Positions 8,676 to 17,370 of a stretch of 64,000 bases of DNA are shown piece after piece (within the stretch, counting starts at the first letter, position 1; each line of letters begins with the position of its first letter). The notes under the pieces are model-generated. The model made no database searches, was not told the origin of the DNA, and was given only the letters and a program-made list of their open reading frames with translations. Position numbers and translations under genes: made by a program. The DNA is taken from assembly GCF_016862995.1 (NCBI RefSeq), contig NZ_BOOA01000007.1:1-64000 (forward strand), read 5' to 3'. This DNA is from Acrocarpospora phusangensis (lineage in GTDB: Bacteria; Actinomycetota; Actinomycetes; Streptosporangiales; Streptosporangiaceae).

Positions 8676-10691
8676 ATGAATCCAGTCGTCGGTGAGCTGC
8701 TGCGACGGGCCCATGAGCTCGGCGCCGACCCCCGCAACACGAACTATGCCGGAGGGAACGCCTCCGCCAAGGGAGTGGCGGAGGACCCGGTCAGCGGGAG
8801 CGACGTCGAACTGATGTGGGTCAAGGGGTCGGGTGGCGACCTGGGCACGTTGACGGAGTCCGGGCTGGCCGTGTTGCGACTCGACCGTTTGCGGGCCCTG
8901 ACCGGCGTGTATCCCGGGGTCGGCCGCGAGGACGAGATGGTCGCCGCCTTCGACTTCTGCCGGCACGGCCTGGGCGGCGCGGCGCCCTCCATCGACACGG
9001 CGATGCACGGCCTGGTCGACGCCGCCCACGTCGACCACCTGCATCCCGACGCGGGGATCGCCATCGCCACCGCGGCCGACGGCCCGGCCCTGACCCGCGC
9101 CATCTTCGGCGACCGCGTGGTCTGGGTGCCGTGGCGGCGGCCCGGTTTCCAGCTGGGCCTGGACATCGCCGCCGTGCGCCGCGACAACCCCGGCGCGATC
9201 GGCGTGATCCTCGGCGGGCACGGCATCACCGCCTGGGGTGACACCTCCGACGCGTGCGCGAGCCACTCCCTGGAGATCATCAACACGGCGAGCGCATACC
9301 TGACCCAGCACGGCAGGCCGGAGCCCTTCGGTCCCACGCTGTTCGACCCCCTCCCGGAAGCGGTCAGACGCGAACGCGCCGCCGCCCTGTTCCCGCTGGT
9401 CAGAGGCCTGGCCAGCACCGACGCCCCGATGGTAGGCCACTACACCGACAGTTCCGGGGTGCTCGACTTCCTGTCCCGCGCCGAGCATCCCCGCCTGGCC
9501 GCCCTCGGCACCTCCTGCCCCGACCACTTCCTCCGCACCAAGGTCGCGCCCCTGGTCCTCGACCTGCCGCCGGACGCCGGCCTGGACACGGTCGCGGCGC
9601 GCCTGCGCGAACTGCACGCCGCCTACCGCGACGACTACGCCGCCTACTACCACCGTCACGCCACCCCCGACTCGCCGCCGATGCGCGGCGCCGACCCGGC
9701 CATCGTCCTCGTCCCCGGCGTCGGCATGTTCTCCTTCGGGCGCGACAAGCAGACCGCCCGCGTCGCCGGGGAGTTCTACGTCAACGCCATCAACGTCATG
9801 CGCGGCGCCGAATCGGTCTCCTCGTACGCGCCGATCGAGGAGTCGGAGAAGTTCCGCATCGAGTACTGGGACCTCGAAGAGGCCAAACTGCGGCGGATGC
9901 CGCCGCCTCGGCCGCTGGCCACGAGGGTCGCGTTCGTGACCGGAGGTGGGTCCGGCATCGGGGCGGCCACCGCGCGCCGTCTCGCGGCTGAGGGAGCCTG
10001 TGTGGTCGTCGCCGATCGGGATCTCTCGTCGGCGGAGAAGGTCGCTCAGGAACTCGGGGAGAGCGCGATCGCCGTACAGGTGGACGTCACCTCGGAGGAG
10101 GAGATCGCCGAGGCTGTCCGTACCGCCGTGCTGGCGTTCGGCGGTGTCGATCTGGTGGTCAACAACGCCGGGCTGTCACTGTCCCGATCCCTGCTCGACA
10201 CCACGGCGGCCGACTGGGACCTCCAGCATCAGGTGATGCCCCGGGGCTCCTTCCTGGTCTCCCGCGAGACTGCCCGAGTCATGATTTCTCAGGGTATGGG
10301 CGGGGACATCATCTACATCTCCTCCAAGAACGCCGTCTTCGCGGGTCCCAACAACCTCGCGTACGGAGCCGCCAAAGCCGACCAGGCCCACCAGGTTCGC
10401 CTGCTCGCCGCCGAACTGGGGGAGCACGCGATCCGCGTCAACGGCGTCAACCCCGACGGCGTGGTCCGCGGCTCCGGCATCTTCGCCTCCGGCTGGGGCG
10501 CCAACCGTGCCGCCGTGTACGGAGTGCCCGAAGAACGCCTGGGGGAGTACTACGCCCAGCGCACCATCCTCAAACGAGAGGTCCTCCCCGAGCATGTGGC
10601 CCAAGCCGTCTACCTCCTCACCCAGCTGACGCACACGACCGGGCTGCACATCCCGGTGGACGCCGGAGTCTCCGCGGCCTTCCTCCGCTGA
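8676..10691 (+). CDS. rhaD: bifunctional rhamnulose-1-phosphate aldolase / lactaldehyde dehydrogenase
   Basis: Fusion enzyme of about 671 residues. Residues 1-400 are a class II aldolase/adducin domain (GNASAKG, HVDHLHPD, GHGITAWG) that cleaves rhamnulose 1-phosphate to DHAP and L-lactaldehyde. Residues 415-671 are a short-chain dehydrogenase with the Rossmann motif TGGGSGIG, NNAG and the catalytic YGAAKA segment. This architecture is the known RhaEW-type fusion. GAGGAG upstream favours the ATG at 8676 over the GTG at 8673. It closes the rhamnose operon. Confidence 0.92.
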   Translation: MNPVVGELLRRAHELGADPRNTNYAGGNASAKGVAEDPVSGSDVELMWVKGSGGDLGTLTESGLAVLRLDRLRALTGVYPGVGREDEMVAAFDFCRHGLGGAAPSIDTAMHGLVDAAHVDHLHPDAGIAIATAADGPALTRAIFGDRVVWVPWRRPGFQLGLDIAAVRRDNPGAIGVILGGHGITAWGDTSDACASHSLEIINTASAYLTQHGRPEPFGPTLFDPLPEAVRRERAAALFPLVRGLASTDAPMVGHYTDSSGVLDFLSRAEHPRLAALGTSCPDHFLRTKVAPLVLDLPPDAGLDTVAARLRELHAAYRDDYAAYYHRHATPDSPPMRGADPAIVLVPGVGMFSFGRDKQTARVAGEFYVNAINVMRGAESVSSYAPIEESEKFRIEYWDLEEAKLRRMPPPRPLATRVAFVTGGGSGIGAATARRLAAEGACVVVADRDLSSAEKVAQELGESAIAVQVDVTSEEEIAEAVRTAVLAFGGVDLVVNNAGLSLSRSLLDTTAADWDLQHQVMPRGSFLVSRETARVMISQGMGGDIIYISSKNAVFAGPNNLAYGAAKADQAHQVRLLAAELGEHAIRVNGVNPDGVVRGSGIFASGWGANRAAVYGVPEERLGEYYAQRTILKREVLPEHVAQAVYLLTQLTHTTGLHIPVDAGVSAAFLR

Positions 10692-10926
10692 GAACTGCGG
10701 TTGGTCGTGGCCGGCTCCACTCCCGGGTCTGATCAGCCCATCGATGCGGCGCTGGTGCCTGACGCTCCTCGGCCTTGCGGCTTGCCTGAACTCCAAGGCC
10801 GGCGCGGCTTCGCTGCCGGTCATCGTTGTGCCCTGGCCAGAGCGTCCTGACGGTCTCTGTGGCGCCGGTGCGGAGAGTACGGTCACCTGCGTCAACGGTG
10901 CCGGATGACGGCGAGAGGCAGGTGTG
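10692..10926. other. convergent intergenic gap after rhaD
   Basis: A 235-bp gap between rhaD and a convergent membrane-protein gene. Its right half holds one copy of the dispersed repeat described separately. No gene or classical terminator was seen in the left half. Confidence 0.6.
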
Positions 10927-10931
10927 TCAGG
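10846..10931. repeat. dispersed intergenic repeat, family 1, copy A
   Basis: The core reads CACCTGCGTCAACGGTGCC and continues GGATGACGGCGAGAGG. It is bounded by the inverted hexamers CCTGAC (10846-10851) and GTCAGG (10926-10931). An internal hairpin pairs GTCA with TGAC around CGG/CCG. The right edge touches the stop codon of the convergent gene. Confidence 0.75.
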
Positions 10932-11379
10932 CGCTCTTAACGCGTGACCGGCGGCCGGACAGTCGCAGGCCTTCGCGGGCGTTGATCGACATCAGTGTGA
11001 GGTTGACTGCGCCGGCGATCAGTTCGAGCGACTGGACGGCGTAGAAGTGGATGCCGAAGTCTCCGCGGGAGGCGAGCATCGCCAGGTAGAGGGCGCACGG
11101 GACCAGGATCAGCAGGCCGTTTCCGGCGATGAACCGCATCCGGCGCTTCTTGGCCAGAATTCTCGGGGCGCGGGTCGCGCCGGACATCGACGATCCGGTC
11201 GCTCCGGCGGTGATCAGTGCGGGGATCAGGATGAGGAATCCCCACGGGATCGCCTGTTTCACCGATGCGATCATGCTGTCCGAGCCGAACAGCTCGACCG
11301 TGACGGTGGAGATCCAGAACGTCGGAATCATCGATAATCCGGCGATCGCCGCGATCAGATGGATGCGTTTGAGCGTCAT
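10927..11379 (-). CDS. small multi-pass membrane protein, unknown function
   Basis: Predicted membrane protein of 150 residues with about four hydrophobic segments (IHLIAAIAGLSMIPTFWI, AIPWGFLILIPALITAG, GNGLLILVPCALYLAML, VQSLELIAGAVNLTLMS), a basic loop between the second and third, and a basic tail. Its ATG overlaps the stop of the MarR-type regulator by four bases, so it is probably the regulator's co-transcribed target. I do not recognise a family; the topology suggests a DoxX-like or small integral protein, without proof. Confidence 0.7.
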   Translation of the reverse strand: MTLKRIHLIAAIAGLSMIPTFWISTVTVELFGSDSMIASVKQAIPWGFLILIPALITAGATGSSMSGATRAPRILAKKRRMRFIAGNGLLILVPCALYLAMLASRGDFGIHFYAVQSLELIAGAVNLTLMSINAREGLRLSGRRSRVKSA

Positions 11380-11837
11380 GTTTCCTCTCTCGGAGAGATT
11401 TCTTCTTCGGATCCGTCGGCCTCAAGGTTGTCGATCATGCGGGTGACCAGCTCCAGGCACACGGCCACCTGTTCCGGGGTGAACCCGCGCATCGCCACCG
11501 CGTTCACCCGCAGTGCGGCATTCACGAGGTCGTCCTGCACCTCGCGCGCGCGGTCGGTGAGCATGATCAAGGCCCGCCGGCGGTCTGCCGGGTCGGGGAC
11601 GCGCTGGATCAGCTCGTCGCGCTCCATGCGCTGGAGCGTGTGGGCCATCGTCGACTGGTCGATCTTGACCTGATCGCAGAGCTGGTTCTGCGTCACCCCC
11701 TCCTGCTCGTACAGCGCGAGGAGCTGGGCGAACTGGCCAGGGACGACGCCGTGGGGGGCGACCCGGACCCGCAGCGCCTGCGCGAACAGGCGAGCCACGT
11801 GATTGATCTGGTACCCCATCGAGTCCTGGCGCTTCAC
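11376..11837 (-). CDS. MarR-family transcriptional regulator
   Basis: Winged-helix regulator of about 153 residues. The core runs GYQINHVARLFAQAL, then the recognition region VTQNQLCDQVKIDQSTMAHT, the wing RVPDPADRRRALIMLT and a C-terminal dimerisation helix. The GTG at 11837 has GGAGG nine bases upstream and is preferred. Further in-frame ATGs upstream exist, but they would place the palindromic operator inside the coding region. It forms an operon with the following membrane protein and is divergent from recQ. Autoregulation through the adjacent palindrome is likely. Confidence 0.85.
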   Translation of the reverse strand: MKRQDSMGYQINHVARLFAQALRVRVAPHGVVPGQFAQLLALYEQEGVTQNQLCDQVKIDQSTMAHTLQRMERDELIQRVPDPADRRRALIMLTDRAREVQDDLVNAALRVNAVAMRGFTPEQVAVCLELVTRMIDNLEADGSEEEISPREET

Positions 11838-11857
11838 GACTACCTGCCTCCCGTATG

Positions 11858-11907
11858 CATTGCTTGCCATGTATATTTCCATGGCAAGCAATGTATTGCA
11901 AGCCATG
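11858..11907. promoter_or_regulatory. palindromic operator, probably for the MarR-type regulator
   Basis: CATTGCTTGCCATG (11858-11871) and CATGGCAAGCAATG (11880-11893) are perfect 14-bp arms with an 8-base spacer. A third related arm, TTGCAAGCCATG, follows at 11896-11907. The site begins about 20 bp upstream of the MarR start and lies in the MarR/recQ divergent gap. Confidence 0.7.
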
Positions 11908-12015
11908 TATTCCTGCTCGGCTGCCGGTCGTCCGGCCAAGCCGTGTCTGATGCACGTCGCGCTGCGGTGCCGGACGGTTATCCACAGGTTGGATCCGGGG
12001 GGCGTTGCGGTCTCG

Positions 12016-12021
12016 TAGGGT
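12016..12021 (+). promoter_or_regulatory. -10 box of a probable leaderless recQ promoter
   Basis: TAGGGT is six bases before the GTG at 12028, the spacing expected when the transcript begins at the start codon. No Shine-Dalgarno sequence is seen. No convincing -35 box was found. Confidence 0.45.
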
Positions 12022-12027
12022 GGGCGG

Positions 12028-13941
12028 GTGCTTTCCCCCCAGGGCGGGCCGATGGACGACGTCGAGACGTCGGATGCCACGGCGAGCGCCGCCACCCACG
12101 TGCTGCGGAAGATCTTCGGCTACGACACCTTCCGGGAGGGGCAACAGGAGATCATCGAGCACGTCGTCGACGGCGGCGACGCCCTGGTCCTGATGCCGAC
12201 CGGCGGTGGCAAGTCGTTGTGCTACCAGATCCCCGCCCTGGTCAGGGATGGTGTGGGCGTGGTGATCTCACCCCTCATCGCCCTCATGCAGGACCAGGTG
12301 GACGCGCTGACCGCACTCGGCGTGCGGGCGGGTTTCCTCAACTCCACCCAGGGCATCGACGAGCGCCAGGCGGTCGAAGCCTGCTTCGTCGCCGGTGAGA
12401 TCGACCTGTTGTATCTCGCGCCGGAACGCCTCCGGGTGGACTCCACGCTGCGTCTCCTCGAACGCGGCAAGATCTCGCTGTTCGCCATCGACGAGGCGCA
12501 CTGCGTCGCCCAGTGGGGGCACGACTTCCGCCCCGACTACCTGGCGCTGTCCGCCCTCCACGAACGCTGGCCCACCATTCCCCGGGTCGCGCTCACCGCC
12601 ACCGCCACACCCGCCACCCACGCCGAGATCGCAGCCCGGCTGAACCTGGAGAACGCGCGCCACTTCGTCGCCAGCTTCGACCGCCCCAACATCCAGTACC
12701 GGATCGCCCCCAAGAACGAGCCCAAACGCCAGCTTCTCGACCTCCTGCGCAACGAGCATCCGGGGGACGCGGGCATCGTGTACTGCCTGTCCAGGGCCTC
12801 CGTCGACAAGATGGCCGAGTTCCTGACCCAGAACGGCATTCCCGCCCTGCCGTACCACGCGGGTCTGGACGCCCGGACTCGGGCCGCCAACCAGGCGCGA
12901 TTCCTCCGCGAGGACGGCCTGGTCATGGTGGCCACGATCGCCTTCGGCATGGGCATCGACAAACCCGACGTCCGCTTCGTGGCCCACCTCGACCTGCCCA
13001 AATCCGTCGAGGGCTACTACCAGGAGACCGGCCGCGCCGGTCGTGACGGCCTACCGTCCACCGCCTGGCTCGCGTACGGCCTGCAGGATGTGGTCCAGCA
13101 ACGCCGCTTGATCGACACCTCGGAAGGCGACGACACCCACCGCCGTCGTCTGGGCACTCATCTGGACGCCATGCTCGCCCTCTGCGAGACGATCGACTGC
13201 CGGCGGGTCCGGCTCCTCGACTACTTCGGCCAGAAGAGTTCACCCTGCGGGAACTGCGACACCTGCAAGAACCCGCCGGAGTCCTGGGACGGCACCATCC
13301 CCGCCCAGAAACTCCTCTCCACGGTTCTCCGCCTCCACCGCGAACGCCGCCAGAAGTTCGGCGCCGGCCAGATCGTCGACATCCTCCTCGGCCGCAAGAC
13401 CGACAAGGTCCTCCAGCACGACCACGCCTCCCTCACCGTCTTCGGCATCGGCACCGAACTCCGCGAAGCCGAATGGCGCGGCGTGATCCGCCAACTCCTG
13501 GCCCAGGGCCTTCTCGCCGTCGAGGGCGACTACGGCACCCTCGTGCTCACCGACGCCAGCGCCGAGGTCCTGCGCGGCAACCACCAGGTCCTCCTCCGCC
13601 GCGAACCGGAACGCAAACCCTCCCGCTCGTCGAAATCCGACCCCAAATCCACCGCTGCCCGCCCCCAGGCTTCCGACCTCTCAGAATCCGCGCTCGCCAT
13701 CTTCGAGAACCTCCGGACCTGGCGCGGCGCCACCGCCAAGGAACAGGGCCTCCCCGCCTACATAATCTTCCACGACGCCACCCTCCGCGAAATAGCCACC
13801 CGCGTCCCCAACTCTCTTGCCGAACTCGGTCAGATAAACGGCATCGGCGAAAACAAACTCGCGAAATACGGCCAAGCAGTTCTAGACGTCCTGAACAACC
13901 CGGACCCCGAACCCAACCCTGAACAGTCGGTACTCCTTTAG
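12028..13941 (+). CDS. recQ: ATP-dependent DNA helicase RecQ
   Basis: Full-length 3'-5' DNA helicase of 637 residues acting in recombination and fork repair. Walker A is [14 protein letters not shown] and the DEAH box is [19 protein letters not shown]. The second RecA domain includes [14 protein letters not shown] and [10 protein letters not shown]. The zinc site [14 protein letters not shown] and winged helix follow, and an HRDC domain (about residues 535-620) is at the C-terminus. The leaderless GTG at 12028 is chosen for the -10 spacing; an ATG at 12052 is the alternative. It is divergent from the MarR gene and nothing follows it in the same direction. Confidence 0.93.
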   Translation: MLSPQGGPMDDVETSDATASAATHVLRKIFGYDTFREGQQEIIEHVVDGGDALVLMPTGGGKSLCYQIPALVRDGVGVVISPLIALMQDQVDALTALGVRAGFLNSTQGIDERQAVEACFVAGEIDLLYLAPERLRVDSTLRLLERGKISLFAIDEAHCVAQWGHDFRPDYLALSALHERWPTIPRVALTATATPATHAEIAARLNLENARHFVASFDRPNIQYRIAPKNEPKRQLLDLLRNEHPGDAGIVYCLSRASVDKMAEFLTQNGIPALPYHAGLDARTRAANQARFLREDGLVMVATIAFGMGIDKPDVRFVAHLDLPKSVEGYYQETGRAGRDGLPSTAWLAYGLQDVVQQRRLIDTSEGDDTHRRRLGTHLDAMLALCETIDCRRVRLLDYFGQKSSPCGNCDTCKNPPESWDGTIPAQKLLSTVLRLHRERRQKFGAGQIVDILLGRKTDKVLQHDHASLTVFGIGTELREAEWRGVIRQLLAQGLLAVEGDYGTLVLTDASAEVLRGNHQVLLRREPERKPSRSSKSDPKSTAARPQASDLSESALAIFENLRTWRGATAKEQGLPAYIIFHDATLREIATRVPNSLAELGQINGIGENKLAKYGQAVLDVLNNPDPEPNPEQSVLL

Positions 13942-14172
13942 AACCCCTAACAGAATTAGGCCGGTCACACTTGGCGCCGGTGCGGCGAGTAGTGTCACCT
14001 GCGTTAACGGTGCCGGATAACAGCGAGAGGGCCGGTGCCTCGGGTCGCTCTGTTAAGAACCTCTAACGGAATGAGGCTGATCATTTTTGGCGCCGGTGCG
14101 GCGAGTAGTGTCACCTGCGTTAACGGCGCCGGATAACAGCGAGAGGGCCAGCGCCTCGGGTCATTTTGTTAG
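13942..14172. repeat. dispersed intergenic repeat, family 1, two tandem 116-bp copies
   Basis: Two copies with an exact 116-bp period carry the core GGCGCCGGTGCGGCGAGTAG followed by TGTCACCTGCGTTAACGG. Edges are imperfect inverted repeats (CTAACAGA at the left, TCTGTTAAG or TTTTGTTAGG at the right), so each copy can fold back on itself. The internal hairpin pairs GTTA with TAAC. Confidence 0.8.
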
Positions 14173-14244
14173 GCTCTTTAAGCGCATTTAGCGCCCCAAA
14201 TCTCCGCACGGCTCACATCTCTTCACGGAGTGAACGGCGTACTT

Positions 14245-14430
14245 GGAACCAGGCAGCGAGACGTGTCACCTGCGTCAACGGCGCTGGATGGCGGTGAGGA
14301 TCCGGCGTTTGGCCGCTCCGCTACCTGCGTCTGCGGTGCCGGATAACGGTGAAGATCCGACGTCTGACCGTTCCGTCGCCTGCGTCAGCGGTGCTGGATA
14401 GCGGTGCGGGACCGGCGTCTGACCGCGCTG
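14245..14430. repeat. dispersed intergenic repeat, family 1, three degenerate 55-bp copies
   Basis: CCTGCGT recurs at 14269, 14324 and 14379, an exact 55-bp period. Each is followed by a CGGTGCCGGAT-like stretch and by GATCCGGCGTYTGRCC-like spacers. The copies lie immediately before the stop of the convergent secreted-protein gene. Together with the 116-bp copies they fill the 505-bp gap after recQ, in which I see no gene. Confidence 0.7.
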
Positions 14431-14446
14431 GCATTCGGTGGTCCGG

Positions 14447-14722
14447 TCAGCAGTGCCGTCTGAGGCGGCATTTGTTGACGGTGATGCGCAGTGTTCCGTT
14501 GGAGTAGTTCAAGCTGTAGGAGGAGTTGCCACTGTTGGTGGAACCATTGGTATTCAAGAAGTTGCCGCTGTTGACGGCTCTGTAGCCGATATGGTTTCCG
14601 CTGTTCCTGCTGTTGCCGGTATTGGCGGTGTCCCCGCTGGAGTTGCGGTTCGGGGAATCCCCTGAGTCGCCCACGCCGATGGGGGCGATGGCCATGGCGG
14701 CGATACATAGCGCGATCATCAT
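14447..14722 (-). CDS. small secreted N-S-G-N repeat protein 2
   Basis: 91-residue protein with an N-terminal hydrophobic stretch (MMIALCIAAMAIAPIGVG) resembling a signal peptide, then a low-complexity Asn/Ser/Gly region. It has the skeleton NSGNH, VNSGNF, NTNG, SGN, ITV shared with the upstream gene, and a C-terminus with two cysteines in a basic context. The ATG overlaps the stop of the upstream paralogue (ATGA). I recognise no family. Asn/Gly repeats of this kind form beta-solenoids or amyloid-like surface fibres in some bacteria, which is only an analogy here. Confidence 0.6.
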   Translation of the reverse strand: MMIALCIAAMAIAPIGVGDSGDSPNRNSSGDTANTGNSRNSGNHIGYRAVNSGNFLNTNGSTNSGNSSYSLNYSNGTLRITVNKCRLRRHC

Positions 14723-15117
14723 CGTCCGGCCTGCCTCACGGTGATTTCCTGGCCGCCGTTGGCGAGGTTATCGCTGTTGGATGCGTTACCGCTGTCGCCG
14801 GCACCGTTCGTGTTGGCGAAGTTGCCACTGTTCACGGAGCCGCCAAGGCTGAGGTGGTTGCCGCTCTCGACTGAGTTGCCGCTGTTCACCGAGCCGTTGA
14901 CGCACCGCACGGGAGAGTTCTCCAGCGGGGAGTCGTGGCTGGTAGGCAGGTTGCCGCACTGGGTGCCGACCGGGTCGCCTGGCTCGGTGCCGGCGATGCG
15001 GGTGAGTTGCGGGTGGGGGTCTTCGGCGGGCGCGGGTCTTGCCCAGGCCGCCGGCGTGGTCAGCGCAGCTCCGTATCCCGTCATGACGATCAAAGCCGCC
15101 CCTATCCAGACCCTCAC
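14719..15117 (-). CDS. small secreted N-S-G-N repeat protein 1
   Basis: 132-residue protein with a clear signal peptide (MRVWIGAALIVMTGYGAAL to AWA), a linker with two cysteines (TQCGNL and PVRCVNG), then four or five NSGN-type repeats. Its last 50 residues align with the downstream protein at NSGNH, VNSGNF, NTNG, SGN and ITV. That gene starts inside this one's stop, so the pair is a tandem duplication expressed together. Function unknown; export and a surface role are inferred from the signal peptide and composition. Confidence 0.65.
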   Translation of the reverse strand: MRVWIGAALIVMTGYGAALTTPAAWARPAPAEDPHPQLTRIAGTEPGDPVGTQCGNLPTSHDSPLENSPVRCVNGSVNSGNSVESGNHLSLGGSVNSGNFANTNGAGDSGNASNSDNLANGGQEITVRQAGR

Positions 15118-15189
15118 GGGTCGCCCCCTTCGCCTACGACGCGCGACGATCTTAACAGAGAGTAGTCGAGTAACTCCTTATGGCGATTG

Positions 15190-15680
15190 CGTGCCTGTCG
15201 GGTGGTGGAAGCCGAGCGCCGGGCTGTAGATCATGAATTCCAGGCCCGGACGCAGCTCCTCGCGGGTGGACAGCAGGTCGTTCAGTTCACTCTTGCCAAT
15301 GATCGAGCGCAGTGAGGTCTGCGCTACCTGACCGATGGCGGAGAGGTAGTTCTGCACCTCGGTCGTGGCCCTTCAGCGGAGCCTGCGCCCGGAAGTAGCG
15401 GAGCCTGCACCCGGAAGTAGACGACGGCGTCCACCTGGACGAGACGTTGTCGCGGGTGATGCCCTCCTGGGTGGGCACCGGCATTGTGATGATCTGGACG
15501 TTGACCTTCCTCAGGCGGTCCACCAGAGGGATAGCGGGGTGAGTCCGGCTGGACGCCCGGGCGCGGACTCTTCCGAAACGGAAGATCACGCCTCGTTCGA
15601 CCCGCTTGACGACGCTGACCCCGCTGAGCGCGGCCGATAGGGCGGCAATCGCCAAGAGTCCGAGCGTGACATAGGTGACA
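15190..15680 (-). pseudogene. SPFH/stomatin-like (slipin) gene remnant
   Basis: The minus strand encodes pieces of a slipin in three frames: a hydrophobic segment plus ERGVIFRFGRVR, then VDRLRKVNVQIITMPVPTQE and GITRDNV, then after frameshifts EVQNYLSAIGQVAQTSLR and IIGKSELNDLLSTREELRPG. A base is missing after GITRDNV. A 22-bp unit encoding YFRVQAP is tandemly duplicated (about 15375-15420), and an extra G follows the codons for APLK. The C-terminal half of the family is absent. Intact relatives are membrane-scaffold proteins; this copy cannot be functional as read. Confidence 0.8.
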
Positions 15681-15813
15681 ATGGGAGTTTTTCCACCTGG
15701 TAGCTAGGGCTGCCAGGCGGAACTTGCACGGGGGAAGGCGCAGGGAAAACGTGAAGATCGACGGCCTGGGGGCAGACCTATCGACGGCCTGGGGGCAGAG
15801 CTACTGCCGGCGT

Positions 15814-17370
15814 CTAGAACGGCCAGGCGGCGATGCGCGCCATCTCGATGAGCGGGATGGCGGTGAACCAGCCGCTGGAGACGTTGGTGATGATGTGTTC
15901 TTGGCCCGGGGTCGTGATGGCCTCGGCGGTTTCCGCTGCGGAGTCGGGGTGCGTGAGGATCACGACACGGTTGTGGTCCTTCAGATGGTCGCGTATGGCA
16001 CGTGCCGGGCTCGCCACTCCGCCGATCGGGTGGAGACTATCGACCGTTTCCGGCAGGGACCGGCCCCGAAGGGGCACGTGGGCGGTGACTGTGCCGAACT
16101 CGACCAGATCGGCCGACGATGCGCGCAGGGCGAGTGCTGCGCCGAAGACGGCGGCGGCGTCAGCGTGTGTGAACGACGGACTGGCAGGGCCGACCGTCGA
16201 GTCGGATCGTGGGTCGGACTGTGGGTTGGCTCGTGGCTCGGACCGGGGTTCGGACCGTGGGTCGGGTCGCGGGTTAGACCGTGGCTCGGATCGTGGGTCG
16301 GGTCGTGGGTTGGACCGGGGTTCGGATCGGGGTTCGGATCGGGGTTCGGATCGTGGGTGGGGCCGGGGGTCGGATCGGTCGATCAGTACGAGGGTGTGCC
16401 CGGGCAGGGCGGGGACGTTGGTCAATGACAGGTGGGCAGCTTGGCGTAGGGCGGATGACCAGCGGGATGCCGGTACCGACCGCATGGCCGCGTAGATCTC
16501 TAGTGGGGTCACTCCAGACCGGATGACGGAGGCCGGATCCGCGAGGTCGGCCGCTATGGCATGGGCGACCTCGTCGCACAGGCCCGTTCGGTCGAAGTCA
16601 GCCAAGTGGGCGAGTCGGTCCTGGTAGGACATGGAGGGTAGGACCGCGATCCAAGCCGGTGCCGTCATGTCGCCGAGTAGCCAGCGCTCGATCGTCTGCC
16701 AGGACATGCCGGTGAGGGCCAGCCTCTCGGCCGCCTCCGGCCGCTGCAGCAGGGTGGCGCGCCGTTGGGCGGGGATCCAGTGGAGGGAGCGGCGGGCGCG
16801 TAGCAGGGGCAGGCCTGCCGGGACGCGTTCCACGAGGTTGCGGCGGCGGTCGACCGCGTGGCCGAAGACCTTGGCCTGCTGGTCGCTCGCGGGGACCGGG
16901 TGGGTCAGGCCGAGTACGTCGGCGAAGCGCATGGCGGCTCCCGGGCTGTCGTACGTGGCCAGGGCGGCCTCGTCGTAGAGGCGGATGGTCGCGTCCGCAA
17001 CGCCCTGCCTGATCGGCTTGGGGATGGCCCGGCCGTATCGGTGGATCCAGTAGGTGAGGAGTTCGCCGGGTTCGTCGGCCCGTAGCAGGGCCTGGCTGAT
17101 GGTCTTTCTGGTGCCGGTCGTTCCGGTCGAAAGGCGGGCGTGTGCCAGTTCGGCGACGATGGCCAGGCGAAGGCGGCGGAGTGAGTCGTGGCGGGTCATC
17201 CAGTCGGCCAGTCTCGCCAGCCAGGCGTCGTCGGCCACGGCCAGTCGGTGGGCGAGAACGGTGAATCGTTCTGCGGGAAACCTGGCGTAGCCGGCCGAGA
17301 GGGCCCGTGAGACGAGGAGGAAGATCTCCCTCCTGGTCGTCTCGACGACGGTGAGCGCGCGCGTGCGCAT
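15814..17370 (-). CDS. TROVE/vWA-domain protein (Ro60/Rsr-like)
   Basis: About 518 residues. Residues 1-360 form a TROVE HEAT-repeat ring (SRALSAGYARFPAERFTVLA, GVADATIRLYDEAA, GMSWQTIERWLLGDM) that in relatives binds Y RNA and misfolded RNA. The C-terminal part is a vWA fold starting TLVLIDRSD and resuming at DAAAVFGAALALRA. About 55 residues of Ser/Glu/Pro/Arg tetrapeptide repeats are inserted right after IDRS, so the canonical DxSxS metal site is broken. The ATG at 17370 is taken (GGAG upstream); longer in-frame versions run to 17475. No RtcB-type partner is adjacent. Confidence 0.85.
   Translation of the reverse strand: MRTRALTVVETTRREIFLLVSRALSAGYARFPAERFTVLAHRLAVADDAWLARLADWMTRHDSLRRLRLAIVAELAHARLSTGTTGTRKTISQALLRADEPGELLTYWIHRYGRAIPKPIRQGVADATIRLYDEAALATYDSPGAAMRFADVLGLTHPVPASDQQAKVFGHAVDRRRNLVERVPAGLPLLRARRSLHWIPAQRRATLLQRPEAAERLALTGMSWQTIERWLLGDMTAPAWIAVLPSMSYQDRLAHLADFDRTGLCDEVAHAIAADLADPASVIRSGVTPLEIYAAMRSVPASRWSSALRQAAHLSLTNVPALPGHTLVLIDRSDPRPHPRSEPRSEPRSEPRSNPRPDPRSEPRSNPRPDPRSEPRSEPRANPQSDPRSDSTVGPASPSFTHADAAAVFGAALALRASSADLVEFGTVTAHVPLRGRSLPETVDSLHPIGGVASPARAIRDHLKDHNRVVILTHPDSAAETAEAITTPGQEHIITNVSSGWFTAIPLIEMARIAAWPF
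16199..16380. repeat. 12-bp-based tandem repeat inside the TROVE gene
   Basis: About fifteen variants of a 12-bp unit of the form GGTTCGGATCGG encode SEPR, SNPR or PDPR tetrapeptides on the minus strand. The frame is preserved throughout. Confidence 0.85.

Noticed and set aside
16199-16380. Regular 12-bp repeats that might suggest a CRISPR-like array
   Set aside because: There are no unique spacers, the period is far too short, no cas genes are near, and the repeats are in frame within the TROVE gene.
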